Assembly: GCA_958435545.1 (NCBI GenBank)
Contig: CAUBGU010000086.1
Location: 1 to 5,293 of the forward strand
Direction of reading: 5' to 3'
Length of the DNA stretch: 5,293 nt
From: an uncultured Collinsella sp.
GTDB lineage: Bacteria > Actinomycetota > Coriobacteriia > Coriobacteriales > Coriobacteriaceae
Of the stretch, positions 1-5,293 are shown one piece after another. The notes under the pieces were generated by a model. That model saw only the letters and a program-made list of their open reading frames with translations, had not been told where the DNA came from and did no database searches. Numbering within the stretch: the stretch's first letter is position 1; each line of letters opens with the position of its first letter. The translations under genes were made by a program, and so were the position numbers.

Positions 1-1000
1 GGTATAGGCCGAGTGTGGTTTTGTCACCGGCACGACCGCGCAGATTGGTGAAGAACCCGACCACGCCGTAGCGGGCACGACGATACATGCGCTCGTCATA
101 GGCCTTCAAATCATTCCACAGCGTCTTTAGGCGCTCGTCGGCGCAATCTTCCTCGGAAAGCTTGGTAAGCACCGAGCAGATCGCCATCATCATGGTGAAG
201 TAGCCCATCATGTACGAGCGCAGGCGCGACGACCCAACATCGCTGTACAAGTGGTACGACTCCATCATGATACGCGTAACACGGAACTGCTGGTCCAGAC
301 GCTTGACCATCGTTGCCTCGTTGACGCTCTGGCCCTCGCGACCGATAAAGTAGCGGTAGAGGTCGATGTCGGCGTAGTACATGGTCTTGCAACGCGGCAG
401 CGGCACGTAGGCGTAGATGTTGTCCACATAGAACGTGTGCGGCGGCATGGGAAGGTTGGACTCGCGCAGCACATCCGTGCGATAGCACAGGCTGTGCATG
501 AGAAGGTTCTGGTCCAGGCGGAAATGACCGATCTGATCCCAGGAAAAGATCTTTTTGCGCGGCAGGGCAAATTTGTAGCCAATAGCGGTATGCGTGCCCT
601 CGTAAACCTTCTCGTACACGTAGTTCGAGATAAACAGGTCAACGCGCTGGTCGCGCTCCTCAAAGCCACGCAGAATCGACAGCATGGTCGAAAGGGCAGC
701 GCCGTCAAGCCAGTCGTCCGAGTCGACAACCTTGTAGTAGGTGCCCTGCGCCTCGCGCAGACCCGAAAGGACGGCAATACCGTGACCGCCATTCTCCTGG
801 TGCACCGCGCGGATGATTCCAGGATAACGTGCCTCCCACTCATCGGCCTTATCGGCCGTCTCGTCCTTGGAGCCGTCGTCCACCACGATAATCTCGATAT
901 CGGTAGCGTAATTGCTCCCCTCCAAGATGGAGGTGATGCAATGGTCCATGTCCTTGGCGGCGTTATACGAGGGAATACCGAATGTTATGACTTTATGCAT
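1..1000 (-). CDS. Family 2 glycosyltransferase, C-terminus cut by window edge
   Basis: GT-A fold glycosyltransferase expected to move a sugar from a nucleotide donor onto a growing cell-surface glycan at the cytoplasmic face of the membrane. I translated 333 codons from the ATG at 1000-998 with no stop before the window edge, so the 3' end is missing. The N-terminus reads ITFGIPSYN (5-13), the usual first strand, followed by EIIVVDDGSKDET (36-48), the nucleotide-binding acidic pair. VVDSDDW (91-97) is the DXD-type metal and donor site. Further on, FYVDNIYAY (190-198) and GREGQSV (220-226) are patterns I associate with exopolysaccharide GT2 enzymes. No membrane segment is obvious in the visible part. 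The start overlaps the stop of glf by 8 nt, with only a weak purine-rich stretch upstream, suggesting translational coupling in one operon. The family is clear; donor and acceptor are unknown. Confidence 0.93.
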   Translation of the reverse strand, partial: MHKVITFGIPSYNAAKDMDHCITSILEGSNYATDIEIIVVDDGSKDETADKADEWEARYPGIIRAVHQENGGHGIAVLSGLREAQGTYYKVVDSDDWLDGAALSTMLSILRGFEERDQRVDLFISNYVYEKVYEGTHTAIGYKFALPRKKIFSWDQIGHFRLDQNLLMHSLCYRTDVLRESNLPMPPHTFYVDNIYAYVPLPRCKTMYYADIDLYRYFIGREGQSVNEATMVKRLDQQFRVTRIMMESYHLYSDVGSSRLRSYMMGYFTMMMAICSVLTKLSEEDCADERLKTLWNDLKAYDERMYRRARYGVVGFFTNLRGRAGDKTTLGLY

Positions 1001-2195
1001 GGCAGGCGATAATCTCATCCGAAAGATCGAGGGCAGAATTGGTCACGGCGTCCATATCGTAGTAACGATACTCGGCCAGACGACCCACCGGGTGGAAGTT
1101 CGTCAGGTTCTGGACGCGCTCAAGATAGCGCTCATAGAGCTCACGGTTCTCGGGCTCAAGAATGGCGTAGTACGGCGTCTCGCCCGAGCCGGGCGTATAG
1201 GCCTTGGAGTACTCCTTCATGATGGTGGTCTTGCCGGGCAGGACCTGACCGGTCATGTTCTTGAACTCGGTGATGCGCGTGTAGTCCTCGCTCGTGGTGT
1301 AGTTGACAGTGCCCACGGGCTGGAACTGGTCCATATCGAGCGTCTCGAACTTCATATCGAGCGTGCGGTACGGCAACGCACCCAAGTCGAGGTTGAACAG
1401 CTCGTCGAGTGGACCGGTGTAGACGATCTCGCCACCATAGACCTTGCCGTCGATCTTGACGGTAGTCTCGTCGATTTCAAAGAGGTCACGGGCGTCCACG
1501 TCGCAGAACACGTCGATCAGGTCGTGGTCGAGCATGTGCTCAAAGAGCGCCGTGTAGCCCTCCTGCGGCATGCCCTGGAAGGGAGCTTGCGGGAAGTAGC
1601 GGTCATCATCGCCCACAAAGACGGGAACGCGGCCGGTGATCGAGGGGTCGATCTGATCGGGCGTCTGGCCCCACTGCTTCATGGTGTAATGTAAAAAGAC
1701 GTTCTCGTAGACGTAATCGGCGACCTCGGCAAGATCCGGGTCGTTCTTCTTACGCAGCTCCATAATGGGCACCTTGACATCCTTGCCAAAGGTCTCCACG
1801 AGCTTCTGATACAGCTCCTCGCCGCGCTCGTCACCAAAGGCGAGCTTGAGACTCGCATGGTTGAAGGGCACGGGCATAAGGGTACCGTTGATGTTGGCGA
1901 GCACCTTGTGCTGATAATCCGTCCACTTGGTAAAGCGCGACAGGAAATTGTGCACGCGCTCGTTAAAGGTGTGATAGATATGCGGACCGTACTCGTGAAT
2001 CAGGATTCCGGCCTCGTCAGTGCAGTCATAGGCATTGCCCGCAATGTGGCTACGGCGCTCCAAAACGGCAACACGATAGCCGATGGTCTCGGCAAGACGG
2101 CGGGCGCAAACGGCACCGGCATATCCAGCACCGACGACAATCATGTCGTACGCGCCGGCGTTAAAGCCTTCAGGCAGGCCTGAGGTAATCTGCAT
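993..2195 (-). CDS. glf: UDP-galactopyranose mutase
   Basis: Flavoenzyme that interconverts UDP-galactopyranose and UDP-galactofuranose in the cytoplasm, supplying Galf for surface polysaccharide. At 400 aa it is slightly longer than the usual 360-390 aa, mainly through about 15 extra residues before the Rossmann motif. The FAD-binding GAGYAG is at 22-27, with an acidic residue (E46) ending the second strand. GPHIYHT (70-76) carries the conserved flavin-site histidines. KQWG (W175), RVPV (R189), RYFPQAPFQG (199-208), YTRITEFK (R307) and GRLAEYRYYDMD (R372) match the substrate-binding tryptophan, arginines and tyrosines known from the E. coli and Klebsiella enzymes. The start at 2195 is supported by AAGGAG five bases upstream. 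A later in-frame start at M18 would lie inside the first strand of the FAD fold, so it is unlikely. It is the first gene of a minus-strand pair with the overlapping glycosyltransferase. All expected active-site residues are present. Confidence 0.97.
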   Translation of the reverse strand: MQITSGLPEGFNAGAYDMIVVGAGYAGAVCARRLAETIGYRVAVLERRSHIAGNAYDCTDEAGILIHEYGPHIYHTFNERVHNFLSRFTKWTDYQHKVLANINGTLMPVPFNHASLKLAFGDERGEELYQKLVETFGKDVKVPIMELRKKNDPDLAEVADYVYENVFLHYTMKQWGQTPDQIDPSITGRVPVFVGDDDRYFPQAPFQGMPQEGYTALFEHMLDHDLIDVFCDVDARDLFEIDETTVKIDGKVYGGEIVYTGPLDELFNLDLGALPYRTLDMKFETLDMDQFQPVGTVNYTTSEDYTRITEFKNMTGQVLPGKTTIMKEYSKAYTPGSGETPYYAILEPENRELYERYLERVQNLTNFHPVGRLAEYRYYDMDAVTNSALDLSDEIIACHA

Positions 2196-2200
2196 CGATA

Positions 2201-2206
2201 CTCCTT
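2201..2206 (-). promoter_or_regulatory. Ribosome binding site of glf
   Basis: AAGGAG read on the minus strand, five bases before the ATG at 2195. It fixes the glf start at M1 rather than M18. The base of a hairpin (2210-2239) lies only three bases upstream, so folding of the leader could influence access to it. Confidence 0.85.
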
Positions 2207-2209
2207 GTC

Positions 2210-2239
2210 AAAAGCCACGGGCTCGTTAGCTGGGCTTTT
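2210..2239 (-). promoter_or_regulatory. Hairpin immediately upstream of the glf ribosome binding site
   Basis: On the minus strand AAAAGCC (2239-2233) pairs perfectly with GGCTTTT (2216-2210), a 7-bp stem. The 16-nt interior contains a further GCT/AGC 3-bp pairing around a 4-nt loop. The 3' arm ends in TTTT just before the Shine-Dalgarno sequence, so the shape resembles a weak attenuator or a translational control element. The stem is short and A/T-rich at its base, so it may have no function. Confidence 0.4.
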
Positions 2240-2257
2240 CTCGAACATTCTTCGAGA
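2239..2257. repeat. Perfect inverted repeat, possible operator in the glf leader
   Basis: TCTCGAA (2239-2245), a 5-nt spacer, and TTCGAGA (2251-2257) form a perfect 7-bp dyad. It lies about 15 bases downstream of the candidate minus-strand -10 at 2274-2279, a position suited to an operator at or just after the transcription start of glf, or to an RNA hairpin in its leader. It shares one base with the adjacent hairpin 2210-2239. The binding factor cannot be named; the spacing does not fit a LexA box. Confidence 0.5.
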
Positions 2258-2273
2258 CATATTTATCAGAGCG

Positions 2274-2279
2274 ATTATA
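2274..2279 (-). promoter_or_regulatory. Candidate -10 element for glf
   Basis: A perfect TATAAT on the minus strand, which would start transcription near 2267 and give glf a leader of about 70 nt. The best -35 positions (spacers 16-18) show only TCATTA, CTCATT or GCTCAT, poor matches to TTGACA, and there is no TGn extension. The call rests on the hexamer, its A/T-rich setting in G+C-rich DNA and its position before glf. Confidence 0.42.
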
Positions 2280-2293
2280 GCGCTAATGCGTCC

Positions 2294-2299
2294 TATAAT
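2294..2299 (+). promoter_or_regulatory. Candidate -10 element for the pta leader
   Basis: A perfect TATAAT on the plus strand that would start transcription near 2306, about 120 nt before the pta ATG. The -35 region at a 17-nt spacer reads GCGATT, a poor match, so an activator or a different sigma preference may apply. It lies 14 bases from the opposing TATAAT (2274-2279), so the two candidate promoters are back to back and would share overlapping -35 regions. Confidence 0.42.
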
Positions 2300-2351
2300 G
2301 AGCTTGCCACACAAGGAAAGCTCAAGCACCGCGGCGTACATAATTGAAAGG

Positions 2352-2374
2352 TAAACCCGCTAGCAGCGGGTTTA
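2352..2374 (+). terminator. Terminator-like hairpin in the pta leader (possible attenuator)
   Basis: TAAACCCGCT (2352-2361), loop AGC, AGCGGGTTTA (2365-2374) form a perfect 10-bp stem with a tight 3-nt loop, followed by TTCG, so the T-tract is short (TTTATT including the stem end). No plus-strand gene ends here. The hairpin sits between the candidate promoter at 2294-2299 and pta, about 50 bases before the pta start. It is therefore either an attenuator in the pta leader, the end of a short RNA of about 70 nt, or a structured or stabilising leader element. Confidence 0.55.
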
Positions 2375-2416
2375 TTCGTGAACAGCCGGGTGCCTGGAGC
2401 TTAGCGAAACGCTTGT

Positions 2417-2422
2417 AAGGAG
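2417..2422 (+). promoter_or_regulatory. Ribosome binding site of pta
   Basis: AAGGAG four bases before the ATG at 2427, confirming the start. A small stem AGCG/CGCT (2403-2406 with 2410-2413), possibly extended by CTT (2400-2402) with AAG (2417-2419) across a bulge, could partly cover it. That structure looks weak. Confidence 0.85.
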
Positions 2423-2426
2423 TAAC

Positions 2427-3407
2427 ATGAGCGATTTCCTAAACCGTATGAAGTCTGCCGCCAAGGCCGACCTTAAGACGATCGTCCTGCCCGAGGGCGA
2501 GGATCCGCGCACTATCGTCGCGGCCACCAAAATCATCGAGGAGGGCCTGGCAAAGATCGTCATCCTGGGCAACCCCGACGAGATCAACGTTCCCGGCGCT
2601 ACCGTCATCGACCCGCGCAATGCCGAGAAGCACGAGGAGTATGCGCAGAAGTTTGCTGAGCTCCGCGCCAAGAAGGGCGTTACCATCGAGCAGGCTCGCG
2701 CCCAGGTGATGGACGCCACCTACTTTGGCACCATGATGGTCAAGATGGGCGACGCCGACGGCCTGGTCTCCGGCGCCTGCCACTCCACCGCCGACACCCT
2801 GCGCCCTGCACTTCAGATCCTCAAGACCGCCCCGGGCACCAAGCTGGTCTCGGCCTTCTTCGTGATGTGCACCGACACCCCGCAGTTCGGCACCGACGGC
2901 ACGCTGATCTTCGCCGACTGCGGCCTCAACATCAACCCGTCCTCCGACGAGCTCTCCGAGATCGCCATCGCCTCCGCTCACTCCTGGTCCACCTTCATGG
3001 GCAACGTTGAGCCGCACGTGGCCATGCTCTCCTACTCCACCATGGGCTCCGCCGGCGGCGAGGTCGCCAAGAAGGTCCAAGAGGCCGTAAAGTTCTGCAA
3101 GGAGAAGGCTCCCGAGCTCGCCATCGACGGCGACCTGCAGCTCGATGCCGCTATCGTCCCCACTGTCGCCCAGCTCAAGGCTCCCGGCTCCTCCGTCGCC
3201 GGTAAGGCTAACGTGCTGGTGTTCCCCGACCTCGAGGCCGGCAACATCGGCTACAAGCTGGTCCAGCGCTTCGCCGGTGCTGACGCCTACGGCCCCATCC
3301 TGCAGGGCATCGCCAAGCCGGTTAACGACCTTTCGCGCGGCTGCTCTGCCGACGACATCGTGGGTGTCGTGGCCATCACCGCCGTCCAGGCTCAGATGGC
3401 TGAGTAG
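2427..3407 (+). CDS. pta: Phosphate acetyltransferase
   Basis: Cytoplasmic enzyme converting acetyl-CoA and phosphate to acetyl phosphate and CoA, the first step of acetate formation by Pta-AckA. The 326-aa length fits the short, single-domain Pta class, without the extra N-terminal domains of the long E. coli type. LPEGEDPRT (21-29) is the typical N-terminal motif. FAELR (R80) and STADTLRPALQ (R126) match the arginines R87 and R133 of the Methanosarcina enzyme. NDLSRGCSADDIV (300-312) carries the CoA-site and catalytic residues S303, R304 and D310. FPDLEAGNIGYK (266-277) is another conserved block. Codons are strongly biased to C/G endings, which suggests high expression and explains a 336-aa open frame on the opposite strand. 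pta is not co-transcribed with ackA: it converges on it across a shared terminator. Regulation may involve the structured leader upstream. The identification is secure. Confidence 0.98.
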   Translation: MSDFLNRMKSAAKADLKTIVLPEGEDPRTIVAATKIIEEGLAKIVILGNPDEINVPGATVIDPRNAEKHEEYAQKFAELRAKKGVTIEQARAQVMDATYFGTMMVKMGDADGLVSGACHSTADTLRPALQILKTAPGTKLVSAFFVMCTDTPQFGTDGTLIFADCGLNINPSSDELSEIAIASAHSWSTFMGNVEPHVAMLSYSTMGSAGGEVAKKVQEAVKFCKEKAPELAIDGDLQLDAAIVPTVAQLKAPGSSVAGKANVLVFPDLEAGNIGYKLVQRFAGADAYGPILQGIAKPVNDLSRGCSADDIVGVVAITAVQAQMAE

Positions 3408-3448
3408 CGTACATATCCCCTCGGGACAGGAATTTCCGCCCGCTAGCA

Positions 3449-3482
3449 AAAGGCCTCCGGAGCTGTTGCTCTGGAGGCCTTT
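3449..3482. terminator. Bidirectional terminator between pta and ackA
   Basis: AAAGGCCTCCGGAG (3449-3462), loop CTGTTG, CTCTGGAGGCCTTT (3469-3482): a 14-bp stem with a single G-T position. It is followed by TTT in the plus direction and by TTTT in the minus direction. It lies 41 bases after the pta stop and 22 bases after the ackA stop, so it serves both convergent genes. Confidence 0.92.
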
Positions 3483-3504
3483 CGTTTACTTGCAAATGCG
3501 AGCG

Positions 3505-4683
3505 TTAGTTGTTCTTGGTCAGACGCTCGACGTCGTGGGCGATCATGTATTCCTCGTCGGTGGGGATGACCATGACCGTGACGGCGGAACCGGCGGCGCT
3601 GATGACCTGCGGGCCGTTGCCCACGGCCTCGCGGTTCTTGTTATTGTCGATGCGCACGCCCAGCCACTCAAAGCAGTCGCAGAAGGCCTTGCGAATCGAC
3701 CAGTCGTTCTCGCCGATGCCGGCGGTAAAGGTGATGGTATCCACGCCCGCCATGGAGGCGATCATGGAGCCGGCCTGCTGCATAGCCTTGTAGGCAAACA
3801 TATCGAAGGCGAGCAGGCAGCGCTCATCTCCCTCGGAGGCGCGCGTGCGGATGTCGCGGGCGTCGTTGGAGATGCCCGAAATGGCAAGCAGGCCGGACTG
3901 CTTGTTCATCATGTCGTCGACTTCCTGGTAGCTGTAGCCGCCCTCGCGCTGCAGGTAGCACACGGTGGCCGGGTCAATGGAACCACAACGGGTGCCCATC
4001 ATCAGGCCGTCAAGCGGCGTGAGGCCCATCGTGGTATCGCGGCACACGCCGTCCTCAATGGCGGCAAGCGAAGCACCGTTGCCCAGATGGCACGAAAGCA
4101 GACGGTGGCAGCGCGAGCCCAGGATCTCCTTGGCCATCATCCACTCGTAGCGGTGGCTCGTACCGTGTGCGCCGTACTTGCGCACGTGGTACTTGTCGCA
4201 CACGTCCTTGGGCAGCGCGTAGGTGTAGGCGACCTCGGGCATGGTCATGTGGAACGAGGTGTCGAAGACGGCCACGTTGGGCAGCTCAGGATACTTCTCG
4301 CGGCAATATTCGATTGCCGCGGCCTCGCCGTAATTGTGCAGCGGAGCGAGCGGGGCCACCTCAAGGATCTTAGCCATAACCTCGTCGTCGACGACCGCGG
4401 AATCATCGAAGTGCCAGCCGCCCTGAACGATACGATGGCCAATGCCATCAATCGTAAAGTCGGTCTTCTCGAGCTCCTCGAGCACGCGAGCGATAGCAGA
4501 GCGATGATCGGGGAAAGGGACCTCCTCGGTCTGCTTGGCGCCACCGTTCTCGGAGTGGCCAAAGATGCCCATGTCCGAACCGATACGTTCGCAGTTGCCC
4601 TTGGCGAAAACCTCGCGGGTATCGGTATCCAAAAGCTGATATTTAAGGCTTGAGCTGCCGGCGTTGACAACAAGTACGTTCAT
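3505..4683 (-). CDS. ackA: Acetate kinase (complete copy of a tandem pair)
   Basis: Transfers phosphate between acetyl phosphate and ADP to give acetate and ATP, the energy-yielding last step after Pta; cytoplasmic. At 392 aa it is close to the usual 395-400. The N-terminal VVNAGSSSLKYQ (5-16) has N7, S10, S12 and K14. HRIV holds R84 (R91 of the Methanosarcina enzyme), LAPLHN H116, FDTSFH D141, YGAHGTSH H173, HLGNG N202, GTRCG R232, and IPTDEE E378 (the essential E384). All core catalytic positions are therefore kept. Several neighbouring positions are unusual: the family motif HGGE reads QGGW (87-90), LHNP reads LHNY (Y118), and GD(I/L)DP reads GSIDP. This could mean altered substrate preference. 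AAAGGAG four bases upstream supports the start. The gene has its own candidate promoter, and a terminator separates it from the second kinase gene upstream. The family call is secure; acetate as main substrate is inferred. Confidence 0.94.
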   Translation of the reverse strand: MNVLVVNAGSSSLKYQLLDTDTREVFAKGNCERIGSDMGIFGHSENGGAKQTEEVPFPDHRSAIARVLEELEKTDFTIDGIGHRIVQGGWHFDDSAVVDDEVMAKILEVAPLAPLHNYGEAAAIEYCREKYPELPNVAVFDTSFHMTMPEVAYTYALPKDVCDKYHVRKYGAHGTSHRYEWMMAKEILGSRCHRLLSCHLGNGASLAAIEDGVCRDTTMGLTPLDGLMMGTRCGSIDPATVCYLQREGGYSYQEVDDMMNKQSGLLAISGISNDARDIRTRASEGDERCLLAFDMFAYKAMQQAGSMIASMAGVDTITFTAGIGENDWSIRKAFCDCFEWLGVRIDNNKNREAVGNGPQVISAAGSAVTVMVIPTDEEYMIAHDVERLTKNN

Positions 4684-4687
4684 GAGA

Positions 4688-4694
4688 CTCCTTT
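4688..4694 (-). promoter_or_regulatory. Ribosome binding site of the complete ackA
   Basis: AAAGGAG on the minus strand, four bases before the ATG at 4683. It fixes the start so that the protein begins directly with the first strand (MNVLVVNAGSSS), as usual for acetate kinases. Confidence 0.85.
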
Positions 4695-4746
4695 GCAGTG
4701 CAATACGGTCGACGCAGACCCCTTAAGGCGGCCGCATGTTAATAAG

Positions 4747-4761
4747 AAGTTATCACAACTT
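4747..4761. repeat. Small palindrome over the candidate ackA promoter
   Basis: AAGTT (4747-4751), spacer ATCAC, AACTT (4757-4761): a perfect 5-bp dyad in an A/T-rich block of about 40 bp within otherwise G+C-rich DNA. It covers the candidate -10 at 4749-4754, so it could be a repressor site, but arms of this length also arise by chance. Confidence 0.3.
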
Positions 4762-4777
4762 AATAAATAACTATCAG
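4749..4777 (-). promoter_or_regulatory. Candidate promoter of the complete ackA
   Basis: On the minus strand CTGATA (4777-4772), a 17-nt spacer, then TG-T-GATAAC (hexamer 4754-4749) form a 4/6 -35 and a 4/6 extended -10. The expected start near 4742 gives a leader of about 60 nt. A promoter is needed here because a terminator separates this gene from the upstream kinase gene; these exact boxes are a best guess. Confidence 0.4.
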
Positions 4778-4797
4778 GCATATCGCCCAACGAGCGC

Positions 4798-4836
4798 AAA
4801 AGAGGGGCTGAACGGCACTTGGTCGTCCAGCCCCTC
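4798..4836 (-). terminator. Terminator of the upstream acetate kinase gene
   Basis: On the minus strand GAGGGGCTG (4836-4828) pairs with CAGCCCCTC (4810-4802), nine G+C-rich pairs. They are extended by ACG/CGT (4812-4814 with 4824-4826) inside a one-base mismatch, and followed by TTTT (4801-4798). It begins 11 bases after the stop codon at 4848. A strong stem plus T-run makes a Rho-independent terminator likely, separating the two kinase genes transcriptionally. Confidence 0.85.
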
Positions 4837-4847
4837 CCCTCTTGCAA

Positions 4848-5293
4848 TTACTTGCCGTTGACGATGCGCTCGACGTCGGAAGCGATCATGAACTCCTCGT
4901 CCGTGGGGATGACAAAGATCTTGACCTTGGAATCCTTGGCAGACAGGCACCAAGCGCCGTCGCCACGCAGGGCGTTACGGGCATGGTCCATCTTGACGCC
5001 CATAAAGGCCAGACGGTCGGCAACGCCGGCGCGAACGGCCGGAGCGTGCTCACCGATGCCGGCGGTGAAGACCAGCGTGTCCATGCCGCACATGGAAGTG
5101 GCCATCTCGGCAGCCTTGGCGGCAATCTTGTAGACGAACATGTCGAAGGCGAGCTGAGCCTCGGGGTCGCCAGCGGCGGCGAGCTCCTCGACGTTGCGGC
5201 AGTCGTTGGTCTTGCCACCGGTCACAGCCAAAAGACCGGACTTCTTGTTCATCATCTCGTCGACCTCGTCGAAGGTGTAGCCACCCTCGCGCT
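4848..5293 (-). CDS. ackA: Second acetate kinase, N-terminal part beyond the window
   Basis: C-terminal 147 codons of an acetate kinase; the frame is open to the window edge, so the start lies outside. The visible part begins REGGYTFDEVDEMMNKKSGL, which aligns with residues 246-264 of the neighbouring kinase, and continues with LAFDMFVYK, the nucleotide-site motif VFTAGIGEHAP and IPTDEEFMIASDVER near the end, containing the essential glutamate. By hand alignment it is about half identical to the complete copy over the shared region, so the duplication is old or one copy was acquired separately. A Met inside the frame (5255) could be mistaken for a start but is internal to the conserved domain. 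The gene ends with its own terminator. Whether the missing N-terminal half has the canonical substrate-site residues cannot be seen here. Confidence 0.93.
   Translation of the reverse strand, partial: REGGYTFDEVDEMMNKKSGLLAVTGGKTNDCRNVEELAAAGDPEAQLAFDMFVYKIAAKAAEMATSMCGMDTLVFTAGIGEHAPAVRAGVADRLAFMGVKMDHARNALRGDGAWCLSAKDSKVKIFVIPTDEEFMIASDVERIVNGK

Noticed and set aside
251..1694. Long plus-strand open frames opposite the glycosyltransferase and glf (251-1012, 912-1694)
   Set aside because: They are shadow frames of genes with clear motifs on the minus strand; no ribosome binding site or family similarity is visible.
2243..2256. LexA-type operator in the glf/pta intergenic region
   Set aside because: The dyad resembles CGAAC-N4-GTTCG, but the half-sites are one base too close and one arm lacks the needed base.
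2286..2354. 22-codon plus-strand frame whose TAA overlaps the base of the pta leader hairpin (possible leader peptide)
   Set aside because: It has no ribosome binding site, its ATG lies upstream of the expected transcript start and the frame contains the -10 hexamer. The match of the stop with the hairpin is probably chance.
2356..3448. Direct repeat CCCGCTAGCA on both sides of pta (2356-2365 and 3439-3448)
   Set aside because: A 10-base repeat is expected by chance several times in a window of this size, and there is no other sign of a mobile unit around pta.
2439..3449. 336-aa open frame on the minus strand opposite pta
   Set aside because: It is the mirror of a strongly biased G+C-rich gene. 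Its translation is a low-complexity G/L/V/D-rich sequence with no recognisable fold, and it runs through the shared terminator.
3145..4653. 502-aa open frame on the plus strand spanning the end of pta and most of ackA
   Set aside because: It crosses a strong terminator and lies over two secure genes. Its composition is that of a shadow frame.
4737..4760. Rex-like or CRP-like site (TTGTGA half-site) upstream of ackA
   Set aside because: Only one half-site is present; the opposite half does not occur at the required spacing.
4848..5255. Separate 135-aa gene starting at the Met at 5255
   Set aside because: The frame is open upstream to the window edge and matches acetate kinase there; this Met is an internal residue of the second kinase.

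Overview
The window looks like chromosomal DNA from a high-G+C, anaerobic, fermentative Gram-positive bacterium. My best guess is a Coriobacteriia (Collinsella-like) genome. This rests on the G- and C-ending codon bias, strong AAGGAG-type ribosome binding sites, a Pta/AckA acetate fermentation set beside surface-polysaccharide genes, and the general style of the proteins. It is inference; no marker gene in the window fixes the taxon.

Left part (1-2195, minus strand): two overlapping surface-polysaccharide genes. glf (UDP-galactopyranose mutase, complete, 400 aa) comes first. It is followed, with an 8-nt ATG/stop overlap, by a family 2 glycosyltransferase that runs off the left edge of the window. 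Glf makes UDP-galactofuranose. The glycosyltransferase probably adds a sugar to the same glycan, though its donor cannot be read from sequence.

Middle (2196-2426): a 231-bp divergent intergenic region that is unusually rich in structure. It holds two back-to-back TATAAT hexamers, one per strand. On the glf side there is a perfect 7-bp inverted repeat and a second hairpin ending next to the glf ribosome binding site. On the pta side there is a strong terminator-like hairpin in the pta leader.

Right part (2427-5293): acetate metabolism. pta (phosphate acetyltransferase, complete, 326 aa, plus strand) converges on a complete acetate kinase gene (392 aa, minus strand), and the two share one bidirectional terminator. 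Upstream of that kinase, on the same strand, lies the C-terminal part of a second, diverged acetate kinase gene with its own terminator. Together Pta and AckA convert acetyl-CoA to acetate with ATP formation, or run in reverse. The unusual points are the two tandem acetate kinases with separate transcription signals, and several family-typical residues changed around the substrate site of the complete copy.

I saw no tRNA, rRNA, CRISPR array, insertion sequence or phage gene. No completely novel system is evident. The observations most worth following are the AckA paralogue pair and the structured glf/pta intergenic region.
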